Origin: RUG754 sp045545455
Lineage (GTDB): Bacteria; Bacillota; Clostridia; Peptostreptococcales; Anaerovoracaceae
Direction: 5' to 3'
NCBI GenBank assembly: GCA_045545455.1
Contig: JAZQAY010000118.1
Location: 1-9,343 of the forward strand
Length of the DNA: 9,343 bases
Positions 1 to 6,413 of this stretch are shown here, one piece after another. Positions within the stretch are counted from its first letter, which is position 1. Each line of letters starts with the position of its first letter. A program made the position numbers and the translations under genes. The notes beneath the pieces were generated by a model. The model saw nothing but the letters and a program-made list of their open reading frames with translations, was not told where the DNA came from and did no database searches.

Positions 1-669
1 AAGGACAACACCACCATCGTAGGCGGAATGGGAGACAAGGCTGAACTTGCAAACCGTGTTGCTGCCATCAAGAGCCAGGCTGAGACAACAGAGTCAGAGT
101 TCGACCGTGAGAAACTCATGGAAAGACTTGCTAAACTCTCAGGCGGAGTAGCAGTTATCAAGGTCGGTGCTGCTACAGAGACAGAACTTAAGGAGAGAAA
201 GCTCAGGATCGAAGACGCTCTCAACGCTACCAAGGCAGCTGTTGAAGAGGGTATCGTACCCGGAGGCGGAGTTGCTCTTGTAAACGTTATCCCTCAGGTT
301 TCCGAATACGTCAAGACCCTTTCCGGAGACGTCAAGACAGGTGCAGCCATCATCGAAAGAGCTCTTGAAGAGCCTGTAAGACAGATCGCTGAGAACGCAG
401 GACTTGAAGGTTCCGTAGTAGTTGCAGAAGTGAAGAAGTCCGACAAGGGAGTCGGCCTGAACGCTGCAACAGAGGAATACGTAGACATGCTCAAGGCAGG
501 TATCGTTGATCCCGCTAAGGTTACCAGATCAGCTCTTCAGAACGCTGCATCCGCATCAGCAATGCTCCTTACAACTGAAGCAGGTATCGTTGATATCAAG
601 GAAGATGTGCCCCCTGTAATGATGGGTGGCGGCGCCGGCGGCATGGGCGGAATGGGCGGAATGATGTAA
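1..669 (+). CDS. groEL: 60 kDa chaperonin GroEL, C-terminal part (5' end outside the window)
   Basis: GroEL forms the double-ring cytosolic chaperonin that folds proteins in an ATP-driven cycle with GroES. The reading frame is open from base 1, so the gene starts upstream and about 222 C-terminal residues are visible, out of roughly 540 usual for the family. It opens with the very typical KDNTTIVGG segment of the apical/intermediate region. It then shows the RIEDAL motif, whose Asp matches the ATP-hydrolysis aspartate (Asp398 in E. coli), and the EEGIVPGGGVAL nucleotide-binding segment of the equatorial domain. It ends in the flexible GGM-rich tail (GGMGGMGGMM) characteristic of GroEL. Nothing looks broken. 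groES and any heat-shock operator would lie upstream of the window. A terminator follows 35 bases after the stop, so groEL is the last gene of its transcript. Identification is near certain. Confidence 0.98.
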   Translation, partial: KDNTTIVGGMGDKAELANRVAAIKSQAETTESEFDREKLMERLAKLSGGVAVIKVGAATETELKERKLRIEDALNATKAAVEEGIVPGGGVALVNVIPQVSEYVKTLSGDVKTGAAIIERALEEPVRQIAENAGLEGSVVVAEVKKSDKGVGLNAATEEYVDMLKAGIVDPAKVTRSALQNAASASAMLLTTEAGIVDIKEDVPPVMMGGGAGGMGGMGGMM

Positions 670-679
670 TTCCCGATGC

Positions 680-708
680 TTGAAATATTCTGAATATAAT
701 GATATAAT
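680..708 (+). promoter_or_regulatory. Sigma-A-type promoter for the membrane-protein gene, embedded in the groEL terminator
   Basis: A -35 box TTGAAA (680-685) and a perfect -10 box TATAAT (703-708) are separated by 17 bases. A TG (700-701) lies one base before the -10, giving an extended -10. This is the best promoter match in the window. Transcription should start near 714-716. That lies inside the loop of the groEL terminator, so the new RNA lacks the 5' arm of that hairpin. The likely target is the gene starting at 775. The call is from consensus match only. Confidence 0.75.
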
Positions 709-738
709 ACGGTCTGTATGGGCCGTATTATTTTTATT
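705..738 (+). terminator. Intrinsic terminator of groEL
   Basis: TAATACGG (705-712) and CCGTATTA (723-730) form a perfect 8-bp stem with a 10-base loop, followed directly by a T-rich run (731-738). It sits just after the groEL stop. The 5' arm shares bases 705-708 with the -10 box of the next promoter. Confidence 0.85.
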
Positions 739-774
739 GAAACGGTATTATAAAAGGAAAGGGAAAAAATATTT

Positions 775-1428
775 ATGTATCCTAACGCACATGACGGTAT
801 CAAAAAAATTTATTTAGGAGAGGTCCTGAGTCTTATAGCAGTCGTAGTCGGCAGCATCGCAGGAATTGCTGCAATTATCGGCTACAAGGCAACTGAAGCA
901 GGAGCAGATGAAATAGGCGCCAGCGCAGCCTTTATCGGAGGCGGCATCGTAGTTATCATTGCAGGTATTCTGGCCCTTGTAGCATTCATTCTCAATATTC
1001 TCGGAATCAGCAATGCTTCCAAGGATGAACCCTATTTCAGAAAAGCGATGTTATGGCTTATCATAGGCCTTGCCGGTTCCATTGCCACAGGCATGACAAA
1101 GGAAGGCAGCGCTCTTAACCTTGCAGCGGATCTCGTTTATCAGATCGGACAGATCTTCGTAACTTTCTATGTTATTGACGGTGTCGTTTCCCTTGCCCAC
1201 AAGGTAGGAAACTCGGAAGTTGCTGCTAAAGGAGCTAAACTTAAGAATATCATCATTGGAATTTACGTCATCGGTCTGGTGCTCACCGTGATCTCCAAAT
1301 TCGTGTCAGGAAGCGATACGATGACAGTTATCTCCGGTGTTCTCGCAGTTATAGCACTTATTGCTATGGTGATCGGATATTTCATGTATCTGAAACTCCT
1401 CTCAAGAGCAAAGCAGATGCTGGCATAA
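775..1428 (+). CDS. Multi-span membrane protein of unknown function
   Basis: The 217-residue protein is strongly hydrophobic, with about six likely membrane spans near residues 14-36, 51-76, 91-108, 118-142, 159-177 and 183-207. There is no cleavable signal peptide. The N-terminus (MYPNAHDGIKKIYLGE) is short and polar. A charged loop after span 2 reads NASKDEPYFRKA, and residues 143-158 form a lysine-containing loop. I see no catalytic motif, transporter signature or metal-binding cluster, and I do not recognise a named family. The start is supported by an AAGGAAAGGG ribosome site (754-763) upstream of ATG 775. The gene has its own promoter (680-708) and is closed by two tandem terminators, so it is probably transcribed alone. 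Its position next to groEL gives no clear functional link. That it is a real gene is well supported; its role is unknown. Confidence 0.9.
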   Translation: MYPNAHDGIKKIYLGEVLSLIAVVVGSIAGIAAIIGYKATEAGADEIGASAAFIGGGIVVIIAGILALVAFILNILGISNASKDEPYFRKAMLWLIIGLAGSIATGMTKEGSALNLAADLVYQIGQIFVTFYVIDGVVSLAHKVGNSEVAAKGAKLKNIIIGIYVIGLVLTVISKFVSGSDTMTVISGVLAVIALIAMVIGYFMYLKLLSRAKQMLA

Positions 1429-1445
1429 TAACACTGACAGACCTG

Positions 1446-1468
1446 ACCCGCCATAAGGCGGGTTTTTT
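1446..1468 (+). terminator. Intrinsic terminator of the membrane-protein gene (first of two)
   Basis: ACCCGCC (1446-1452) and GGCGGGT (1457-1463) pair perfectly around an ATAA loop and run into six T (1463-1468). It lies 18 bases after the stop codon and is a compact, GC-rich, classical Rho-independent terminator. Confidence 0.92.
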
Positions 1469-1472
1469 AGTG

Positions 1473-1504
1473 GAAGGCAGAAATTTTCTGCCTTCTTTTT
1501 CTTT
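1473..1504 (+). terminator. Second, tandem intrinsic terminator
   Basis: GAAGGCAG (1473-1480) pairs with CTGCCTTC (1488-1495). The inner A/T bases can extend the stem. It is followed by TTTTTCTTT (1496-1504). It lies only 4 bases beyond the first terminator and immediately upstream of the ABC-operon promoter, which would insulate that operon from read-through. Confidence 0.85.
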
Positions 1505-1510
1505 GCCCTC

Positions 1511-1539
1511 TTGATTTTTTAATGTTAAAGGTATATCAT
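1511..1539 (+). promoter_or_regulatory. Promoter of the ABC transporter / heptad-lipoprotein operon
   Basis: A TTGATT -35 box (1511-1516) and a TATCAT -10 box (1534-1539) are separated by exactly 17 bases, which predicts a start near 1545-1547. The boxes begin just after the second terminator, and no other gene lies between here and ATG 1599. The inverted-repeat cluster begins at the very next base, so a bound protein would cover the transcription start. Confidence 0.65.
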
Positions 1540-1567
1540 AGTTAGCATAGGCTAACTAAAGTTAGTC
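1540..1567. promoter_or_regulatory. Probable repressor operator: three AGTTAG half-sites in two overlapping inverted repeats
   Basis: AGTTAGC (1540-1546) and GCTAACT (1551-1557) form a perfect 7-bp inverted repeat around ATAG. The same CTAACT (1552-1557) also pairs with AGTTAG (1560-1565) around AA, and the outer G1550/C1567 also match. A separate 10-bp palindrome, AGTCATGACT, sits at 1564-1573. Placement across the predicted transcription start suggests repression by a dimeric regulator. TetR, MarR and DtxR-like proteins all use sites of this general form, and the GTTAG/CTAAC arms recall DtxR boxes. No regulator gene is in the window, so the family cannot be assigned. Confidence 0.6.
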
Positions 1568-1598
1568 ATGACTTTTAAAGCCAGAAGGAGACTGATAT

Positions 1599-2297
1599 AT
1601 GTTTCTTGAGATAAAAGATATTTACAAATCATTCGGTGAAAAGGACAGCAAGGTGGAAGTCCTTAAAGGTGTGGATCTGGAACTGGAAAAAGGCCAGTTC
1701 TGTGTGCTTCTGGGGCCTTCAGGCTCCGGCAAGTCCACGCTTCTTAACATCATCGGCGGTATCGACAGCGCAGATTCAGGAGAGATAATCGTTGACGGTT
1801 CTTCAATGAAGGGAATGAACGATAAGAGCCTCACTAGGTACAGGAGAGAGCATCTGGGATATATCTTCCAGATGTATAACCTGATACCGAACCTTACAGT
1901 AAGAGAAAACATCGAAGTGGGAGCATACTTAAGCAAGGATCACCTGGACGTTGACGAGATAATCGATGTTCTGGGGCTAAGTGATCACGCTCATAAGCTT
2001 CCAAACCAGCTTTCAGGCGGTCAGCAGCAAAGAACATCCATCGGCCGCGCTATCGTCAAGAACCCGGATGTGCTTCTCTGTGATGAGCCAACGGGAGCTC
2101 TGGATTACAAAACTTCGAAGGAAATACTTTCACTCATAGACAAGGTGAACAGGACCTACGGAAATACCATAGTGATGGTAACTCATAACGAAGCGATCGC
2201 AGGTATGGCAGACGTTGTCATCAGACTGAGAGATGGTCAGGTGAGAGACAGACGCGATAATGAAAAGCGTGCATCAGTGGAGGATCTGGAATGGTAA
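1599..2297 (+). CDS. ABC transporter ATP-binding protein (LolD/MacB type, partner of FtsX permease)
   Basis: This is the cytosolic ATPase that powers the permease encoded next. All nucleotide-binding motifs are intact. They are Walker A GPSGSGKST (39-47), Q-loop FQ (90-91), signature LSGGQ (138-142), Walker B VLLCDE (158-163, Glu163 catalytic), D-loop ALD (167-169) and H-loop His196 in MVTHN. The 232-residue length and the IFQMYNLIPNLTVRENI stretch are typical of the family serving MacB/FtsX-type permeases, which move or release envelope-linked substrates rather than importing small nutrients. A slight oddity is QRTSIGRA after the signature, where relatives usually read QRVAIARA. ATG 1599 follows an AGAAGGAG site (1583-1590) at 8-base spacing. 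The 3' end overlaps the permease start by 7 bases, so translation is probably coupled. Substrate is unknown; efflux of antimicrobial or lipid-like compounds is one possibility. Confidence 0.96.
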   Translation: MFLEIKDIYKSFGEKDSKVEVLKGVDLELEKGQFCVLLGPSGSGKSTLLNIIGGIDSADSGEIIVDGSSMKGMNDKSLTRYRREHLGYIFQMYNLIPNLTVRENIEVGAYLSKDHLDVDEIIDVLGLSDHAHKLPNQLSGGQQQRTSIGRAIVKNPDVLLCDEPTGALDYKTSKEILSLIDKVNRTYGNTIVMVTHNEAIAGMADVVIRLRDGQVRDRRDNEKRASVEDLEW

Positions 2298-4636
2298 AGA
2301 ATCCTTTGCACAAAAGATATCTGAGGGACCTGAGGTCGGATCTCGGCAAGTACATGGTCATCTTTCTCATGATGCTCCTGTCAATTGCGGAGATATCCGG
2401 TTACCTGGTTGCCGATGAATCCATGATAGCCACTTACAATGAAAGCTTCGAAAAATACAACGTTGAAGACGGGAACTTTATTGCAAAAAAGAAACTGTCT
2501 GACAGACAGAGAGAAGCGATCGAGAAACAAGGCGTCAAAGTGTACGATCTGTTATCGGCAGACAGGGCGTTTACAAATAACAGCACCATAAGGATATTCG
2601 CAAACAGATCCGAATGCGATCTGGTATGCCTCATGAGGGGAGAGTTCCCAAAGGCCGATGATGAGATCGCAGTCGACAGGATGTATGCGGATAACAACGA
2701 TATCTCCATCGGAGACACGCTCACTATGGTAAACGCCATAAGTTCATCCGGGGTCACGGAATATAAGGTCGTGGGATTTGTAGCGCTGAGCGATTACAGC
2801 ACCATGTTTGAGAACAATAACGACATGATGTTCGATGCTGCAAACTTTGCTGTGGCGGTGGTGACGCCGCAAGCTTTCAGCAAGTTCGACAGGAGCCTTA
2901 TTGACTGGCGATACGCCTGGACCTATGATGATCCTCCTGCTGACAAGGCAGAGGCAAATGACAGATCCGATGAGTTCCTCAAGGAACTCACAACCATAGT
3001 AAGCCTTGAAGGATACACTCCGAGGTACCAGAATCAGGCAATAACCTTCACAGGAGAAGACATGGGCTCCGACAGGGTCATGATGATGATCTTCCTTTAT
3101 GTCGTGATAATCGTTCTGGCCTTTGTCTTCGGCGTTACCATATCCAATACAATAATAAAAGAATCCACGGTCATAGGAACGCTCAGGGCCACAGGCTACA
3201 CAAGAGGTGAGCTTCTCAGGCATTACATGACCATGCCGCTTCTGGTCACGGTGGTGAGCGCCGTTCTCGGAAACATACTGGGATATACTGTGATGAAGGG
3301 ACTGAATGCAGCACTCTACTATAACAGTTACTCCCTTACGGCTTACGAGACCAGGATCAGCGCCAACGCCTTTATCGAGACCACTGTAATACCCCTTGCT
3401 CTGATGGTTCTGATAAACTGGCTGGTACTATCGAGAAAGCTCAGGCTTTCTCCTCTGAAATTCCTTCGGCATGACCTTACCAAGGGGAAAAACAAAGGAA
3501 CCGTGAAGCTGGATAAGAAGATACCGTTCTTCACCAGGTTCAGGCTCAGGATCGTTTTTCAGAATCTGGGGAACTATGTGCTGCTTCTGGCGGGAATATT
3601 CTTTGCGAATTTTTTGCTGCTATTCGGGCTGATGTTTCCAAGCGTTCTGGCAAACTATATGGAGGCGCTTCCGGAGAGCATGTTCTGCAACTACCAATAT
3701 GTGCTGACCATGCCTGCCGGTGCTGTCAACGAAGACAACAAGCTTGAAAGCATGATCGGAATGATGATCTTCAGTAATGCAGTGGAGACGGATAATCCCG
3801 ATGCGGAGAAGTTCACGGCGTACGCTCTTCATACGGAGGTAGTGGACGGAATCAAGGATGAGGACGTATCGATCTATGGGATCAGCCCGGACAGCAAATA
3901 TCTGGATATCGAGTTTGAGCCCGGTGAAGTGTACATCTCCAGCGTATATCAGGAAAAGTGGATGCTGGACGTGGGAGACACTATAAAGCTAAAAGAGATC
4001 TACGGCGATGAGAAATACGAGTTCAAAGTCGGGGGCGTTTACCCCTATATAGGAGGCCTGGTAGTGTTCATGGACCAGGATGAGATGAATGAGATCTTTG
4101 ATTTCGGCAAGGATGCCTTCACGGGGTATTTCTCGGACACCGAGATCACGGACATAGATGAAAAGTACATAGGTCAGGTGATAGATTTCGGATCCCTCAG
4201 CAAAGTATCGAGACAGCTCGATATATCGATGGGAAGCATGATGGACATTGTTTCGGTATTTGCCGTGATCATGTTTATGATACTGATCTACCTGCTTTCA
4301 AAGACCATCATCGAAAAGAACGCATCATCCATATCCATGACTAAGATCCTGGGATATTCCACGGGCGAGATAGGTAAACTTTACGTAATGGTAACGTCCA
4401 TTCTCGTGGTGATCTTCATGGTCATAACGATACCGCTTGAGTCAGTCCTGATGACAACGGTGTTCAGGGTGGCCATCAGGATGGAGATGTCGGGATGGAT
4501 ACCGTTTATACTCAGCGGAGATGTTTTCGTCAAAATGATCATTTACGGGCTGGTGACGTATGCTGCCGTCGCTGTCCTGGAATACAGAAAGATCGGCAAA
4601 GTGCCCATGGAGGAGGCTCTTAAGAATGTTGAATAA
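2291..4636 (+). CDS. FtsX-type ABC transporter permease with two large extracellular regions
   Basis: The 781-residue integral membrane protein partners the preceding ATPase. Likely spans lie near residues 20-40, 264-286, 315-338, 362-385, 429-452, 652-674, 690-720 and 738-762. This gives two FtsX-like membrane modules (about 260-390 and 650-770), each preceded by a large outside region (about 41-258 and 455-648). Both modules carry the usual short cytoplasmic segment after the first span: STVIGTLRATGYTRGEL in the first and SSISMTKILGYSTGEI in the second. These segments couple to the ATPase in the family. Having two modules in one chain is normal for Gram-positive two-domain FtsX permeases, in which one subunit can supply a complete membrane unit. 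The start is ATG 2291, inside the ATPase stop region, with GGAGG at 2279-2283. It overlaps the next gene by 11 bases. The family is clear; the transported molecule is not. Confidence 0.93.
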   Translation: MVKNPLHKRYLRDLRSDLGKYMVIFLMMLLSIAEISGYLVADESMIATYNESFEKYNVEDGNFIAKKKLSDRQREAIEKQGVKVYDLLSADRAFTNNSTIRIFANRSECDLVCLMRGEFPKADDEIAVDRMYADNNDISIGDTLTMVNAISSSGVTEYKVVGFVALSDYSTMFENNNDMMFDAANFAVAVVTPQAFSKFDRSLIDWRYAWTYDDPPADKAEANDRSDEFLKELTTIVSLEGYTPRYQNQAITFTGEDMGSDRVMMMIFLYVVIIVLAFVFGVTISNTIIKESTVIGTLRATGYTRGELLRHYMTMPLLVTVVSAVLGNILGYTVMKGLNAALYYNSYSLTAYETRISANAFIETTVIPLALMVLINWLVLSRKLRLSPLKFLRHDLTKGKNKGTVKLDKKIPFFTRFRLRIVFQNLGNYVLLLAGIFFANFLLLFGLMFPSVLANYMEALPESMFCNYQYVLTMPAGAVNEDNKLESMIGMMIFSNAVETDNPDAEKFTAYALHTEVVDGIKDEDVSIYGISPDSKYLDIEFEPGEVYISSVYQEKWMLDVGDTIKLKEIYGDEKYEFKVGGVYPYIGGLVVFMDQDEMNEIFDFGKDAFTGYFSDTEITDIDEKYIGQVIDFGSLSKVSRQLDISMGSMMDIVSVFAVIMFMILIYLLSKTIIEKNASSISMTKILGYSTGEIGKLYVMVTSILVVIFMVITIPLESVLMTTVFRVAIRMEMSGWIPFILSGDVFVKMIIYGLVTYAAVAVLEYRKIGKVPMEEALKNVE
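4609..4616 (+). promoter_or_regulatory. Ribosome-binding site that fixes the lipoprotein start at 4626
   Basis: GGAGGAGG lies 9 bases before ATG 4626. It favours this start over the in-frame upstream ATG at 4560. The longer version would put 22 arginine-rich residues in front of an otherwise perfect lipoprotein signal peptide. The site lies inside the permease coding region, consistent with coupled translation. Confidence 0.85.
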
Positions 4637-6371
4637 AAGAATAACCGCTATATTTCTCATATTCGTGCTTTTGTTCACCCTGACATCATGCGGTGATAAT
4701 AACTACATGGCTGAGGATGTGATTCAGGAAGAACCCGAAACTCCTGTTATTGAGGAAACGGAAGATACGATACCGGTGGAAGAGGGAGAAGTCAAACAGA
4801 CTGTAACGATCAAGGCGGGACCCGACGGGACACCCATATCTGCCAAACTCAGGACTTCGGGGGATGATCTCGAAGAAACGGTTGAAACGGACAAGCTGCC
4901 CTTCGGCGTGAAAATAAGGTATTACCTTGAGGGGAAAGAGATAACGGCTGATGAGATAGCGGGTGCCACGGGAAACATAAGGATACGTTTCGATTATGAG
5001 AACAAGGCGGAGACGACGGTAAGCGTTAACGGTAAAGATGTAAGCACGAAGGTACCGCTTGCCTTCGTTTCGCTGGTTACAGTCCCTGAGGACAGGCTGT
5101 ATAACGTAAAAGTGAATTCAGGAGGGATGACGGAGACGGCCGGGAACAGGGTTATATACGGATATGCGCTTCCCGGGATAGAAGAAGCTCTTAAACTGAG
5201 CGCAGCAAAGGAAAAAATAAAGAGTCTTGGAAGCAACATTTCTTTTGAAGAAAGTGAAAGCATACCGGAATATCTGGAGATCACCGGGTATGCGTCAGAC
5301 TTTGAAATGGACTTTAGCGCGACCCTTGTTACAAATGGTCTCCTGAAGGATTCTGAGGAAAGCGGCATAAACGACATATCTGATATGATAAATGACCTTG
5401 GAGAGTTAGGAGACGGAGGAAACGAATTATCCGATGGTATTTCTGAACTCAAAAACGGCGCCGCTCAATTCGGCAGCGGGCTTGATAAATATGTGGAAGG
5501 AGCAGGAAGCCTCAAAGAAGGGACCGATATGGTATCAGGCGGTATGAGCAAGCTTTCAGAAGGTGCGAAATCCCTAAAGGATGGGGCAGCCGGCCTTTCA
5601 TCAGGTCTCAGTGAACTGAAGGGAAGCGGTGAAAACCTGAATTCTTTAGCATCTGGGCTGAATGAAGGTATTGAAGCACTTCTGGAAGAATACAGTTCAT
5701 CTCAGGGAGATGTGCCTGAAGATGAGATAATAGATGCGGGAACTGTTTCAGATGATATAGCGGCAGGAACTAAGCAGGCGGTAATGGAAGCTCTTTCAGG
5801 AAATGAGACACTGACCGATGATGAGAAGACAGCACTTGCCGAAGCTGCCGGGGTCGCAGCAAAGGAAAAAGCGTTTTCCCAGCTGTCCTCTATAAATGGA
5901 CAGTCGGGGGAAACAGAATCGGATCAGTCCGACCTTACACCGATGATACAGGGGCTTCTGGAAGCATCATCCGGCCTTAAGGATGGGGTGGCAGCATACA
6001 CCGGCGGAGTATCACAGGCTGCATCAGGTGCTTCAGTCTTAAGCGACGGGGCGTCGCAGCTGGCATCAGGTATAGATGAACTCTCGGGAGGCATATCAGA
6101 GCTGGTAAAAGGAGCTGATGTACTGACGGCCTCGGGGAAAGCTCTTTCAAAGGGTTATGATGCCTTGGAATCAGGCATAGGAACGCTGAAAGACGGCATA
6201 GATGAGATCAATCGCGACGTTTTCCAGAAGATCGGTTCACTTTCATACGGAGCCCTTCCGGATACTATCGAAGGATTGAAAGCGATGAGAATTGCGGATA
6301 AAGGATTCACCGCCTGGGACACCTATGATGGAAAAGAAGGCAGCATAGTCTTCATACTTGAAACGGAATAA
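4626..6371 (+). CDS. Secreted lipoprotein with xxxLxxG heptad repeats, third component of the ABC operon
   Basis: The 581-residue protein begins with a lipoprotein signal: MLNKR, a hydrophobic core, then the lipobox LTSC with Cys22 as predicted lipidated residue. An acidic stretch (about 27-55) follows, then a probable beta-rich domain (about 56-250, including IRIRFDYENKAETTVSVNG). A first block of L-x-x-G heptads runs about 255-355, an acidic Ser/Gly-rich linker about 356-442, and a second heptad block about 443-533. The tail (534-581) ends in GSIVFILETE. The heptads (e.g. ELSDGISELKNG, LKDGAAGLSSG) match the xxxLxxG repeat class known from YhgE/Pip-type proteins. Unlike those, this chain shows no membrane span after the signal, so it should be anchored outside the cell only by its lipid. 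Similar secreted heptad proteins next to ABC/FtsX genes occur in other Clostridia (from memory). Its 11-base overlap with the permease argues for a shared machine. The biochemical role is inferred. Confidence 0.9.
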   Translation: MLNKRITAIFLIFVLLFTLTSCGDNNYMAEDVIQEEPETPVIEETEDTIPVEEGEVKQTVTIKAGPDGTPISAKLRTSGDDLEETVETDKLPFGVKIRYYLEGKEITADEIAGATGNIRIRFDYENKAETTVSVNGKDVSTKVPLAFVSLVTVPEDRLYNVKVNSGGMTETAGNRVIYGYALPGIEEALKLSAAKEKIKSLGSNISFEESESIPEYLEITGYASDFEMDFSATLVTNGLLKDSEESGINDISDMINDLGELGDGGNELSDGISELKNGAAQFGSGLDKYVEGAGSLKEGTDMVSGGMSKLSEGAKSLKDGAAGLSSGLSELKGSGENLNSLASGLNEGIEALLEEYSSSQGDVPEDEIIDAGTVSDDIAAGTKQAVMEALSGNETLTDDEKTALAEAAGVAAKEKAFSQLSSINGQSGETESDQSDLTPMIQGLLEASSGLKDGVAAYTGGVSQAASGASVLSDGASQLASGIDELSGGISELVKGADVLTASGKALSKGYDALESGIGTLKDGIDEINRDVFQKIGSLSYGALPDTIEGLKAMRIADKGFTAWDTYDGKEGSIVFILETE

Positions 6372-6382
6372 GGATCATAAAA

Positions 6383-6411
6383 AGAGCCGTCCATTTTGGA
6401 CGGCTCTCTTT
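6383..6411. terminator. Strong, probably bidirectional terminator between convergent genes
   Basis: AGAGCCGTCC (6383-6392) and GGACGGCTCT (6398-6407) form a perfect 10-bp stem around ATTTT. On the plus strand it is followed by CTTTTCTT. On the minus strand, a TTTTATG run (complement of 6376-6382) follows the stem. It lies 11 bases after the lipoprotein stop and 6 bases beyond the stop of the minus-strand enzyme, so it can end both transcripts. Confidence 0.9.
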
Positions 6412-6413
6412 TC

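Noticed and set aside
633..669. GGCGGMGG-type tandem repeat at the end of groEL
   Set aside because: It is the normal Gly-Gly-Met tail of GroEL, not an independent repeat element.
695..700. A second TATAAT just upstream of the chosen -10 box
   Set aside because: No -35-like hexamer sits 16-18 bases before it, whereas the copy at 703-708 pairs with TTGAAA at 17 bases and has an extended TG.
1540..1567. Assignment of the AGTTAG repeats as a definite DtxR/IdeR iron box
   Set aside because: The arms resemble such boxes, but spacing differs from the 19-bp consensus and no iron genes are nearby, so the family is left open.
2744..3223. 159-codon open frame on the minus strand inside the permease gene
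   Set aside because: It lies opposite a convincing FtsX permease, has no family-like features, and its cysteine/histidine-rich composition is what an antisense frame of this gene would give.
4560..4625. Upstream in-frame ATG for the heptad lipoprotein
   Set aside because: It would add 22 arginine-rich residues before a complete lipoprotein signal; GGAGGAGG at 4609-4616 points to ATG 4626.
4994..5452. 152-codon open frame on the minus strand inside the heptad lipoprotein gene
   Set aside because: It is Ser/Pro/Leu-rich, as expected from the reverse complement of this gene, and has no supporting ribosome site.
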